Source of the DNA: Actomonas aquatica
GTDB lineage: Bacteria > Verrucomicrobiota > Verrucomicrobiia > Opitutales > Opitutaceae
Reading direction: 5' to 3'
NCBI RefSeq assembly: GCF_019679435.2
Contig: NZ_CP139781.1
Coordinates: 3,533,753-3,597,752 of the forward strand
DNA: 64,000 bases
Shown in pieces: positions 1 to 8,080 of the stretch (within the stretch, counting starts at the first letter, position 1; each line of letters opens with the position of its first letter). Below the pieces are notes generated by a model that was given only the letters and a program-made list of their open reading frames with translations, ran no database searches and had not been told where the DNA came from. The position numbers and the translations under genes are program-made.

Positions 1-1032
1 GACCCGGTGCTGCAGGGCATGATCCTGCACAACGAGATGGCTGCCCAAGCCCAAATCAAAACCGCTGCCGCCGAGCTGAAACACTTCGGCGGAGAAGCAT
101 CGCGCGCCCAAAACTACCGCTACGCCAAGGTCAATTCCGACGCCCGCGACGCCGGTCAAAACCAACCCCACGACGGAATAGGCACCGCCGAGGAGATGGC
201 CGTCGCCACCAGCGAGGCCTTCGACGAACTCATGACCGTGCACACCGAGGTGGCCACCAGCCTGGAATCCACCATGGCCGACGACCTGCGCTCCCGCGGC
301 GAGTCCGCCGGCGACTTCGATGCGCTCGACATCTCCTTTCTCCTCTCCACCCCGACGCCCGTGCGGGACGCCTACGCCGTGGTCATCGCGTCCGTCGCCG
401 AGGAGGGGCAAACCCGTCCCCGCTCCTTCTACGAAACCATCGGCGATCTCGGCCCGAAACCGCGCCGCGTTTACCTACGCCGCACCGGCTTCAAAGCGGG
501 CTTCACCGTCGAGAATGTCACCGTGCATGTCTACGCCCGCGGCCAGGAATTGGTCAGCAACCTCTCCGCCAAAAACACGCCCCTCACTGCCGAGCAGACC
601 CGCGACTACCTGCTGCTCAGCTACCTCAGCGAACACGCCACCGAGTCCCTGCCCGCCCAACCGGTCTGGTCGCTCGCCCCGCCCGCGCTGCTCGCCGCCG
701 AATCGGCCAGCGCCTTCGATCGCACCGTCGCCATCAACCTCGATGCCGACGGCAGCCTCATCAGCATCCACGACTCGCGCGCCGCGGCCGAGACCTTCGC
801 CGCCAGTATCCACGACGCCAGCACACTGCGCGCCGGCAACCCAACCAAGACCGGCACCTTCGCCGACAGCATGCGCCGCAGCGAAACCAGCGCCGTCTCC
901 CTCAACCAAAGCGCCCGCGTGCCCGCCCACATCGTCGCCGCGCTGCAGGACATGTATTTCCTCCCCGCCCTCGACGGCGGCGAACCCGTGATGAGCACCA
1001 CCGAGATCAACCTCGCCACCTTCTTCCCGTAG
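1..1032 (+). CDS. Hypothetical protein, 5' end outside window
   Basis: The reading frame is open from the first base, so the start codon lies upstream and this is a C-terminal portion of at least 343 residues. I do not recognise the family. The visible N-terminal half is rich in Ala/Glu/Asp and looks helical (around residues 15-100). The later part is mixed and includes a stretch reading RVYLRRTGFKAGFTVENV and an AALQDMYFLPALDGGEP segment near the end. No signal peptide or membrane segment is visible in this part. It reads in the same direction as the acetylesterase gene 168 bases downstream. The gap holds a short dispersed-repeat-like string (about 1064-1098) that makes cotranscription uncertain. 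Confidence 0.75.
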   Translation, partial: DPVLQGMILHNEMAAQAQIKTAAAELKHFGGEASRAQNYRYAKVNSDARDAGQNQPHDGIGTAEEMAVATSEAFDELMTVHTEVATSLESTMADDLRSRGESAGDFDALDISFLLSTPTPVRDAYAVVIASVAEEGQTRPRSFYETIGDLGPKPRRVYLRRTGFKAGFTVENVTVHVYARGQELVSNLSAKNTPLTAEQTRDYLLLSYLSEHATESLPAQPVWSLAPPALLAAESASAFDRTVAINLDADGSLISIHDSRAAAETFAASIHDASTLRAGNPTKTGTFADSMRRSETSAVSLNQSARVPAHIVAALQDMYFLPALDGGEPVMSTTEINLATFFP

Positions 1033-1200
1033 CCCGCACTCCAGCAAGGCCATCCCCCACCTTCCTTTGCGACCTTGGCTACCTTGGTGTTAAAAATCCC
1101 GGTTTGCGAGCGACCCGCCGCCCCAATCGCCCACGCATCCCACCAGCCAGGATTGCGTTCCCCATTTGAGCTTTGCCGCAATGCGCCGTAGAGAGTCGTC

Positions 1201-2664
1201 ATGCCTCGCCTCCTGTGCGCCCTGATCCTCCTGGCCACCTGCGCTCGCGCCCACGCCGAGCTCACGCTCCCGCCCATCTTCGATGACCACATGGTGCTGC
1301 AACGGCACCAAGCGGTGCCCATCTGGGGCACCGCCGAGCCCGACCAACTCGTCGTTGTCCGCTTCGACGATCAGGTGGTGCACGCCACCGCCGATGCCAC
1401 TGGCCACTGGCGCACCCATCTCGCGTCCATGGACGCCGACGCCACCCCACGCCCGCTCACCGTCGAAGCCTACGCCGACCCCTCCAATCCAAAATCGAGC
1501 ATCGAAAATCGAAAATTCCAGGACGTGCTCGTCGGCGAAGTCTGGCTCTGCACCGGGCAATCCAACATGGAGATGGCCCTCGGTGTGCCCGCCGCCGGCG
1601 CCGCACCCTACGCCGAGTTCGACGAAGCTCTCGCGCGCGACCTAGCCACCATGGACTATCCCACCATCCGCTTGGTGAAGGTAAGCCAAGCCAGTCGCGA
1701 AGCCGGGGCCCTGCGCACGCACGGCTGGTCTCAGGCCCATGGCGACGCCCTCGCGCGTTTCTCCGCCGCCGGATTTTTCTTCGGCCAAAAACTCTCCACC
1801 GAACTCAACGTCCCCATCGGCCTCATCCTCTCCGCCTGGGGTGGCAGCGCCTTGGAGGAATGGATCTCCGATGCCGCCTACGCGCCCCTCGCCGAAACCT
1901 TGGGCGACCACGCCGAACGCGGCTTCGATCGCAGGGCCGAGTTTGTGAGCCGCAACTACGACGTCATGCTCGCCCCGCTCGCGCCCTACGGCCTGCGCGG
2001 CGTGGTGTGGTATCAGGGCGAAACCAACCTCACCTTCTATCGCGACGGTGAACACTACGCGGCCAAGTTTGCCGCGCTGGTGCACGACTACCGTCAGCTC
2101 TGGGCCAACGACACCCTGCCGTTCTACGCGGTGCAGCTCGCGCCCTTCAACTACAGCACCTTCCACCCGCGCATCAGCTACGCCGCCGATGAACTGCCGC
2201 GGCTCTGGTATGGGCAACTCAAAGCGGCCCGCGAGATTCCGCACACCGGCCTCGTGCCCATCGGCGACACTGTGAAGGACCCGACCGACATCCATCCCGG
2301 CGGCAAACGCACCGTCGGTGAACGCTTGGCCGCCCTCGCCCTCAATCGCACCTACGGCCGCACCCAAGTGCCGGCCACCGGCCCCTTCGTCACCCGCACC
2401 ACCTTCCGCCCCCGCGGTGCCATTGTGCACTTCACCGGGGCGCCCGGGGGGCTCACCACCACCGACGGCGAGCCACCCGCCCACTTCGAACTCGCCGGTG
2501 ATGACGGCGAGTTCCTCCCCGCCGATGCCACCATCGAAGGCAGCACGGTCATCCTCACCTGCCCCGACATCCCCGCGCCCACCGCCATGCGCTTCAACTG
2601 GCACGAAACCGCCCTCACCAACCTCACCAACCAAGCCGGCTGGCCCGCGTATCCCCAACCCTAA
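1201..2664 (+). CDS. Secreted sialate O-acetylesterase family (SASA) carbohydrate esterase
   Basis: 487 residues with an N-terminal signal peptide (hydrophobic core LLCALILLATCARAHA). The SGNH-type esterase signature is complete: nucleophile Ser121 in CTGQSNMEM, a WYQGETN block at 270-276, and an Asp363-x-His365 dyad in PTDIHPGGK. The family removes O-acetyl groups from sialic acid or from plant polysaccharides. With xylan genes about 18 kb away and no sialic-acid genes here, deacetylation of hemicellulose or its oligomers is the likelier job (inference). Residues about 96-107 are encoded by an AT-rich, repeat-like stretch (1484-1519) just before the catalytic block, unlike the rest of the gene. 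The stop codon is followed directly by the GGGGTCAATC element also found at 50338 and 56046. Confidence 0.9.
   Translation: MPRLLCALILLATCARAHAELTLPPIFDDHMVLQRHQAVPIWGTAEPDQLVVVRFDDQVVHATADATGHWRTHLASMDADATPRPLTVEAYADPSNPKSSIENRKFQDVLVGEVWLCTGQSNMEMALGVPAAGAAPYAEFDEALARDLATMDYPTIRLVKVSQASREAGALRTHGWSQAHGDALARFSAAGFFFGQKLSTELNVPIGLILSAWGGSALEEWISDAAYAPLAETLGDHAERGFDRRAEFVSRNYDVMLAPLAPYGLRGVVWYQGETNLTFYRDGEHYAAKFAALVHDYRQLWANDTLPFYAVQLAPFNYSTFHPRISYAADELPRLWYGQLKAAREIPHTGLVPIGDTVKDPTDIHPGGKRTVGERLAALALNRTYGRTQVPATGPFVTRTTFRPRGAIVHFTGAPGGLTTTDGEPPAHFELAGDDGEFLPADATIEGSTVILTCPDIPAPTAMRFNWHETALTNLTNQAGWPAYPQP
1484..1519 (+). repeat. AT-rich AAAATCGA-type repeat inside the esterase gene
   Basis: A stretch containing AATCCAAAATCG, then ATCGAAAATCGAAAATTCC, interrupts otherwise GC-rich coding sequence while keeping the frame. 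It encodes an SNPKSSIENRKF linker directly before the conserved VLVGEVWLCTGQSNM segment. It resembles a dispersed intergenic repeat that has become coding sequence. Confidence 0.45.
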
Positions 2665-2686
2665 GGGGTCAATCTTATATTCTTGA
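2665..2686 (+). repeat. 3'-end element, copy 1 (GGGGTCAATC...TTCTTGA)
   Basis: The 22-base string begins directly after the TAA of the esterase gene. It is identical, including two preceding A residues, to copies at 50338-50359 and 56046-56067. It starts GGGGTCAATC and ends TATTCTTGA. The three copies follow the stop codons of three unrelated genes. Confidence 0.85.
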
Positions 2687-2709
2687 ATCGCCGTCGGCCG
2701 CGCTGTGGT

Positions 2710-3123
2710 TCAGGCCACCAGCGCATCCATGATCGCCGTCATGGTGGCTTCGACGTCCTCGGCTTCCGCTTCGACTCCCGGCGCATCATACATGCCCAGC
2801 ATCTCCGTCGGCTTCATCGTCGAGAGCACGGTCTTGCCCTCCTCCGTGTAGATCGCGAGTCGGCACGGCAGCGCGGTGGCGATGTCCATGTTGGCCGTGA
2901 GCACCCCTTTGGCCTTCTGCGGATTGCACACCTCAAACACCGTGCACGGTCGATCAAACGCCACGCCCTTCGCTGCCATCTTGGCCTGCAGATCCACCAC
3001 GCCGATCAGGCCGAACTTGTTCGCTTTGCAGGCGTCCTCCACGCCCGCGCAAACTTCGGCGAACGGCTTGGTGGTGGAGCGTTTGATCAGGCGGTCGGCA
3101 GGGGTGTTTGCATTCATGCTCAT
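2710..3123 (-). CDS. DUF302 family protein
   Basis: 137 residues, cytoplasmic (no signal peptide or membrane segment). The central part reads FGLIGVVDLQAKMAAKGV, then VFEVCNPQKAKGVL, then ALPCRLAIYTEEGKTVLSTM. This matches the DUF302 pattern: an FEVCNP-like block followed by a PCR block and a strand with Tyr. The biochemical role of the family is unknown to me. Met1 (3123) and Met3 (3117) are both possible starts; the longer is given. It lies convergent to the esterase and in the same direction as the ExoD-like gene, 58 bases downstream of that gene's stop. Confidence 0.82.
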   Translation of the reverse strand: MSMNANTPADRLIKRSTTKPFAEVCAGVEDACKANKFGLIGVVDLQAKMAAKGVAFDRPCTVFEVCNPQKAKGVLTANMDIATALPCRLAIYTEEGKTVLSTMKPTEMLGMYDAPGVEAEAEDVEATMTAIMDALVA

Positions 3124-3181
3124 ATTTTAAAACATAACGTCGCCTCACGCTACCCCACCCGGCACTTTTCCGCGCGCAACC

Positions 3182-3775
3182 TCACGCCAACAGCTGCGTC
3201 ACCACCAACCAGCCGATCACCCCCGTAAAGGCCGTCGCGATGAGCGCGAGCAACCCATCACGACCCACCAGCGCCAGTCCGAAGGTCGCCAGCGCCATGC
3301 CCGCCGTGCTCGCCACAAACGGCAGCAGCTCCAGCGGCGGCATCGTGAGCGCGATCAACACGCACAACACCGCAATGCCATAAGTCGCCAGCCCGCGCGT
3401 GAGCTTCACCCAGCGCGGCCGCACCATACGATCGACCACGCGCGCCGGTTTGTGCAGCCACTGGATGCCCCGTTTGAGCTTCTTCCGCTCAATCGTGCGA
3501 CGCGTGATCCATTGCGGCAGCCAGAAGTGGTCCCGCCCGATCAGCAATTGCACCGACACCAGCGCCACGATGGTGCCAATGATCGACGGCACCCCGGGAA
3601 TTCCGCTGATCGGCGACACCGCCAGCAATCCCAGCAACAATAGCATCGGTCCATAGGAGCGCAGCCCGACCGCCTCGAGTAGGTCGGCAAACGCAACCTT
3701 CTCCTCGTCCATGGCGGACTCCTCGATCTGCTGCAGCAGATCCTGCAGGTCGGTGGATCGACTGGCGGAACTCAT
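3182..3775 (-). CDS. ExoD family integral membrane protein
   Basis: 197 residues from the Met at 3775 (MSSASRSTDLQ); a slightly longer frame to 3793 exists. A soluble N-terminal part of about 45 residues is followed by several membrane segments, including MLLLLGLLAVSPISGIPGVPSI, a GTIVALVSVQLLIGR segment, and a C-terminal pair around GIAVLCVLIALTMPPLELLPF and ALIATAFTGVIGWLVV. The PGVPSIIG loop and the following GR-x-H-x-W-LP are typical of ExoD-like proteins. These are named for exopolysaccharide synthesis mutants; the molecular function is not established. Confidence 0.85.
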   Translation of the reverse strand: MSSASRSTDLQDLLQQIEESAMDEEKVAFADLLEAVGLRSYGPMLLLLGLLAVSPISGIPGVPSIIGTIVALVSVQLLIGRDHFWLPQWITRRTIERKKLKRGIQWLHKPARVVDRMVRPRWVKLTRGLATYGIAVLCVLIALTMPPLELLPFVASTAGMALATFGLALVGRDGLLALIATAFTGVIGWLVVTQLLA

Positions 3776-3852
3776 GCCTATCTGGACCACCATTCGGCAA
3801 AACGGTTTTCACGTCGCCGCCCCGACGCCGATTCGTCACAGACGTCGCAGCC

Positions 3853-4707
3853 TCACTCGTCGCTTCGCACCCGCCGAATTCCGCCTGGCTCCAGCGTGAT
3901 CCGCCCCTCGCGCAACAGCGCTCCCACCGCCTGTTTAAACGCCTTCTTGCTCACGCCAAATTCCGTCCGGATCGCCTCCGGCGCACTGCCATCATGAAAC
4001 GGCAGCCACCCACCCGCCTCCGCCAGCCGATCCACCAGTTCGGCCTTCACGCGCCGGATCCGCCCGTAACCGGACGCATGCGGGGTGAGGTCAACCTTAC
4101 CATCCTCCCGCACCTGCCGCACATACACCTCCAACGTCTGCCCCACAGCCAACGGCTCAGTGAAATCGCTGTGATACAGCAGCCCGCGATGCTCGTGGTT
4201 GATGATGACCCGATAACCCAGCTCGGTCTCGGCCTCGACCATGGCATCCACCACCTGCCCGTCCGCATAATCCGGCGCGTCCAGACTCAGGTGCCGCCCG
4301 ATCCGCGCACTCGCCACCACCCGATGCGACCGATGGTCCACGTGCACCCGCACGATCAACCAGTCTCCCACCCGCGGCTCCCGCCCCGCCGAAGGCCACT
4401 CCCTTCGCGGCAACAGCAAATCCTTTTCAAGTCCCCAGTCGAGAAACGCACCGATGCGCCCATCCACCGCCACCACGCGCAGGTAGGCAAACTCGCCCGC
4501 CACCGCCAGTGGCTCCGCCGTCGTCGCCACCAGCCTGTCATCAGAATCTCGATACACAAACACCTCCACCTCGTCGCCCAGCCGCATGTCCGGCGTGCGC
4601 CAGCGCGTCGGCAGCAGCACTTCGCCCAACGCTTCGCCGTCCACATAAAAACCCTGGGGAGCTTCGCGCACGAGGCGCACCCGGTTGCGTTTGCCGATAA
4701 ATGCCAT
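3853..4707 (-). CDS. CvfB-like S1 RNA-binding protein
   Basis: 284 residues from MAFIGKRNRV at 4707. The frame is open to 4929, but the extension runs through the divergent methyltransferase gene and lacks family similarity. The protein has the CvfB/YitL layout: several OB-fold S1-type repeats (GAFLDWGLEKDLLLPRREW is a diagnostic segment; later LLYHSDF and VDLTPHASGYGRI) and a C-terminal winged-helix part (FGVSKKAFKQAVGALLREGRI). Members bind RNA and influence virulence-factor expression in Staphylococcus; the role here is unknown. It is divergent from the methyltransferase gene, with 91 bases between starts that must hold both promoters. Confidence 0.88.
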   Translation of the reverse strand: MAFIGKRNRVRLVREAPQGFYVDGEALGEVLLPTRWRTPDMRLGDEVEVFVYRDSDDRLVATTAEPLAVAGEFAYLRVVAVDGRIGAFLDWGLEKDLLLPRREWPSAGREPRVGDWLIVRVHVDHRSHRVVASARIGRHLSLDAPDYADGQVVDAMVEAETELGYRVIINHEHRGLLYHSDFTEPLAVGQTLEVYVRQVREDGKVDLTPHASGYGRIRRVKAELVDRLAEAGGWLPFHDGSAPEAIRTEFGVSKKAFKQAVGALLREGRITLEPGGIRRVRSDE

Positions 4708-4798
4708 GTCGCCGCAGCCTGCGTCGCCCACCGCGCCCTGTCTAACACCTTCGCTTCGGCTTGCGAGTCGGCCCGCGCTCCCGCCAAATGACAGCTCC

Positions 4799-5716
4799 AT
4801 GGCCTCTTCCCCCTCCCGCCTCCTCGCCGCCCTCGCCACCCGCCGCCTCGTCTGCGACGGCGGCATGGGCACCCAGCTCATGCTCGCCGGCCTCGAACAA
4901 GGTGCCTCCGGCGAAGCCTGGAATCTCACCCACCCCGAGCGCGTGCTTGAGATCCAGAAACGCTACGTCGACGCCGGGGCCGACTGCATCATCACCAATA
5001 CCTTCGGCGGCTCCCGCCTCATGCTCCAACGCCACGGCGTGGCCGACGACGTTGTCGCCATCAACCAAGCCGCCGTGCGCATCGCCCGCGAAGCCTTTGG
5101 TGACAAAGAGGGTTTTGTGCTCGGCGACATCGGACCGCTCGGCGCCATCCTCGAGCCCTACGGTGACCTGCCGTTCGACACTGCCGTGGAGGTCATCACC
5201 GAGCAGGCCAAAGCGCTCGTCGATGCCGGCGTGGACGCCATCATTCTCGAAACCCAAACCGGCAAGGAAGAGATCCAAGCCGGCCTCGCAGGCGCCAAAG
5301 CCGCCGGTGCCCCCTGCATCATCTGCTCCTTCGCTTACGACCTCTCGGCCGACAAGACCTTCTACAAAACGATGATGGGCTTCGGCCCCGAAGACGCCGC
5401 CGAGTTCTGTGAAGAAAACGGCGCCGACATCATCGCCCTCAACTGCGGCACCGGCATGGACATGCCCGGCGCGGCCTCCGTCGCCGAGATCTACCAGGAC
5501 ACCGTCGACCTGCCCGTCATGATCCAGCCCAACGCCGGTCTGCCCGTCCTCGAGAACATGAAGGCCGTCTACAAGCAGCCGCCCGAGGAAACCGCCGCCA
5601 AAGTGCCCGACGCCCTCGAAGCCGGTGCCAGCATCATCGGTTCCTGCTGCGGCTCCACGCCCGACCACACCCGCGCCATCCGCGCCCAGGTCGACGTCTG
5701 GAACGCAACGCACTGA
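4799..5716 (+). CDS. Homocysteine S-methyltransferase family protein (BHMT/MetH N-domain type)
   Basis: 305 residues starting at MASSPSRLL; the longer frame overlaps the divergent CvfB-like gene. It is a TIM-barrel methyltransferase that moves a methyl group to homocysteine using a zinc-bound thiolate. The start is typical (VCDGGMGTQLMLAG), a TNTFGGSR block follows, and the three zinc cysteines are present: Cys216 in ALNCGTG, and Cys283/Cys284 in IGSCCGSTPDH. Length fits a stand-alone enzyme; cobalamin-binding domains of full MetH are absent. The methyl donor (betaine, S-methylmethionine or a corrinoid partner) cannot be told from sequence by eye. It acts in the cytoplasm. Confidence 0.9.
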   Translation: MASSPSRLLAALATRRLVCDGGMGTQLMLAGLEQGASGEAWNLTHPERVLEIQKRYVDAGADCIITNTFGGSRLMLQRHGVADDVVAINQAAVRIAREAFGDKEGFVLGDIGPLGAILEPYGDLPFDTAVEVITEQAKALVDAGVDAIILETQTGKEEIQAGLAGAKAAGAPCIICSFAYDLSADKTFYKTMMGFGPEDAAEFCEENGADIIALNCGTGMDMPGAASVAEIYQDTVDLPVMIQPNAGLPVLENMKAVYKQPPEETAAKVPDALEAGASIIGSCCGSTPDHTRAIRAQVDVWNATH

Positions 5717-5818
5717 GCGCGCTGACACCCGGCCTCACCGCGGCCGGCTATAACCAAAAACGGCCACCAAAACTGTAGCCGGAGTCGTTGACCCCGGTGC
5801 CACACCGCAAAAGGCGAT

Positions 5819-5887
5819 GTCGGGCGTAAAGCCCGACCCACCTTAAAACTATCATAACCCACCTGTGGGTCGGGCTTTACGCCCGAC
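5819..5887. repeat. REP-like double palindrome, copy A
   Basis: Two 23-base arms (5819-5841 and 5865-5887) are reverse complements, and each arm is itself a hairpin (CGGGC-gtaaa-GCCCG). The same arms occur at 30398-30465 with a different spacer. It lies between two genes reading in the same direction. Confidence 0.85.
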
Positions 5888-6008
5888 AACCACGCAACCG
5901 CCGATCCCCCTCCGGCGACGGACTCAACAGTTGAACATCACCCCATTGTTCAACCCGGATGAAATTTCTTTTATTGGTCCTCCTCCCTCCCTCAACCCAC
6001 GGAAGACC

Positions 6009-6788
6009 ATGAGCCCCCTCGCTACTCCTTTCCCCGCGATTTTCTCCCTCGCCGGTGAGACCGCCCTCATCACCGGTGGCGGCACCGGCATCGGCCGCGC
6101 CATCGCCGAGTGCATGCATGCCGCCGGCGCGACCATCGTGCTCGCCGGCCGCCGCGAAAACATCCTCCAGGAGGAGGTCGCCCGCCTCGGCGAGCGCGCC
6201 CAATACGTCGTGCACGACATCACCAATTTGGAGGGTGCCCACATCCTGCGCGAGAAGACCGAAGCCCTCGTCGGCCCGGTCACCTCGCTGGTCAACAACG
6301 CCGGCATTCACATCAAGAAACCCGCCGTAGAAACGACCACCGCCGAATTCCAACGCGTGCTCGATACCCACGTGCTCGGTTCGCACGCGCTCACGGTTGA
6401 GTTCGCCCCCGGCATGATGGAGCGCAAACACGGCAGCATCCTCTTCACCGCGTCGATGGCCTCACTCTTCGGCATCCCCAAGGTCATCGCCTACACGGCG
6501 GCCAAGTCGGCCTACGTCGGCATGGTCAAAGGACTCGCCACCGAATTCTCGCCGCACGGCCTGCGCGTCAACGCCATCGCCCCGGGTTGGATCGACACCG
6601 ACATGTCGCGTCAGGCCTTCGCCGGCGATCCCGAGCGCCTCAACAAGATCCTCAACCGAACCCCCACCGGCGAACTCGGCACCCCGCAGGACGTCGGCTG
6701 GGCGGCCGTCTACCTCGCCTCCCCCGCCGCCCACTTCGTCACCGGCACCATCCTCCCCGTCGACGGCGGCGTCAGCATCGGGTTTTAG
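6009..6788 (+). CDS. SDR-family dehydrogenase, gluconate 5-dehydrogenase-like
   Basis: 259 residues from MSPLATPFPAIFSL; the frame upstream runs into the palindromic repeat. Classical short-chain dehydrogenase features: nucleotide loop TGGGTGIG (23-30), NNAG (96-99), and catalytic Ser149, Tyr162 and Lys166 in YTAAK. The C-terminal NAIAPGWIDTDM and ILPVDGG blocks are standard. Within the SDRs it reads closest to gluconate 5-dehydrogenase/2-deoxy-D-gluconate dehydrogenase types, suggesting NAD(P)-linked oxidation or reduction of a sugar acid. This would fit glucuronate released by the GH67 enzyme, but the substrate is an inference. No signal peptide; cytoplasmic. Confidence 0.85.
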   Translation: MSPLATPFPAIFSLAGETALITGGGTGIGRAIAECMHAAGATIVLAGRRENILQEEVARLGERAQYVVHDITNLEGAHILREKTEALVGPVTSLVNNAGIHIKKPAVETTTAEFQRVLDTHVLGSHALTVEFAPGMMERKHGSILFTASMASLFGIPKVIAYTAAKSAYVGMVKGLATEFSPHGLRVNAIAPGWIDTDMSRQAFAGDPERLNKILNRTPTGELGTPQDVGWAAVYLASPAAHFVTGTILPVDGGVSIGF

Positions 6789-6800
6789 GACTGTTTTGTT

Positions 6801-6919
6801 TAACCACGGATGGACACGGATAGCTTCGCCTACCGGCTACGCACTGAAACCATCAAAGACGGGTCAGTGGATCGGAGGCGAAACGGTAGTGGAGCCCATC
6901 CGTGTCCATCCGTGGTTTA
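6801..6919. repeat. Inverted 'ccacggatggacacggat' repeat
   Basis: A left arm (6801-6821) and its near-exact reverse complement (6898-6919) enclose about 76 bases. A related string occurs at 6948-6976, and another at the end of the window (63966-64000). It appears to be a dispersed non-coding repeat family. Confidence 0.7.
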
Positions 6920-6988
6920 AAAAACTCCGTTTAACGGGTCCGTAGTTCTCCGTGTTCAACCACCGCAATCCGTGGTTGAAACTTTGGC

Positions 6989-7936
6989 GTGAAACGCCCC
7001 CTACCCCTCGTCGCCGTTCTCGCCCTCCTCACCTGCCTCACCTCCGTCACCGCCCGCGCCGACTTTGTGCGCACCGATCACTCGATCGGCTGGGAACAGG
7101 ACGGTGACCTGCTCTGGCAATTCTCCTTCTCGCCAGACGACGGCAAACCCTACTTCCACCCGCTGCGCGTGCCCGGCGGCCCCTCGCTTACCAAGCTCAA
7201 ACCCGAGGACCACGTTTGGCACTACGGTCTCTGGTTCTCGTGGAAATACATCAACCACGCCAACTACTGGGAACAGTCGCGTGAAACCGGCCGCTCCGAA
7301 GGCAAAACCACCTGGGGCACGCCCCACATCCGCACCTTCCCCGACGGCGGCGCGGAGATCACCCTGCAACTCGACTACGCGCACCCCACCGGCCGCGTCG
7401 ACCTCAGCGAAACGCGCCTGCTCGTCGTCTCGCCTGTCGCCGCCGACGGCTCCTACACCATCGACTGGAACAGCACCTTCACCGCCGGCCGCGCCGGCGC
7501 TTACCTCGACCGCACGCCCCTGCCCCACGAACCCGACGGCGTCGTCTGGGGTGGTTACGCCGGCCTGAGCATGCGCCTCGGCCACGGCCCCGATCCGGTC
7601 GCCATGGTCAACACCCACGGCCCCATGACCGACTGGGTCGACAACCGCATGCGCCCCCGCACCGGCGCCCTCGGCGTGACCGTGTATCCACAAAAACCCG
7701 ACAGCGGCAGCCTCGCCGTGCTCACCGCCACGGACAACATGCCCGGCGACGGCGACGACCCGTGGTATTGCATCAACAGCCAACCCAGCCGCTTCTGGTG
7801 CTCGGCCGTGCTCGTGCCGAAGCCCCTGCAACTCGAGCCCGGCCAAGTCTGGCCCCTGCGCTACCGCCTCCAACTCCGCAAACACCCCTGGACCGCCGCC
7901 GACCTCTCAACGGCGCTCGAGTCCTGGCAGGAGTAA
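6989..7936 (+). CDS. Secreted DUF6807 (PmoA-like) protein
   Basis: 315 residues with a GTG start; the signal peptide begins immediately after it (PLPLVAVLALLTCLTSVTARA). The diagnostic central block is DHVWHYGLWFSWKYIN, with later conserved segments VVWGGYAGLSMR and WYCINSQPSRFWCSAV. These match DUF6807, which databases sometimes mislabel as methane oxygenase PmoA; no membrane helices are present here, so that label would be wrong. The family fold is a galactose-mutarotase-like beta sandwich and members cluster with sugar-degradation genes. It reads in series with a PD40-propeller protein and a Gfo/Idh/MocA protein, both also exported. Confidence 0.82.
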   Translation: MKRPLPLVAVLALLTCLTSVTARADFVRTDHSIGWEQDGDLLWQFSFSPDDGKPYFHPLRVPGGPSLTKLKPEDHVWHYGLWFSWKYINHANYWEQSRETGRSEGKTTWGTPHIRTFPDGGAEITLQLDYAHPTGRVDLSETRLLVVSPVAADGSYTIDWNSTFTAGRAGAYLDRTPLPHEPDGVVWGGYAGLSMRLGHGPDPVAMVNTHGPMTDWVDNRMRPRTGALGVTVYPQKPDSGSLAVLTATDNMPGDGDDPWYCINSQPSRFWCSAVLVPKPLQLEPGQVWPLRYRLQLRKHPWTAADLSTALESWQE

Positions 7937-8080
7937 CTTCCGCCATCCCCCTTGGCACTTAACGTCCAACGGGGGCGCGGTCGCGGGCGCGAGTCTTTCG
8001 CGCTGGATTGACGACCTTCTCGCGAGCGGCCCCGACCCACCCCGCTTCGTCGCTCGCGGCTTTCGTTGCCACCCCTCCCC

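Noticed and set aside
6989..7936. Methane monooxygenase subunit PmoA
   Set aside because: Database labels of DUF6807 sometimes say PmoA, but this protein has a signal peptide and a soluble beta-rich body with no membrane helices.
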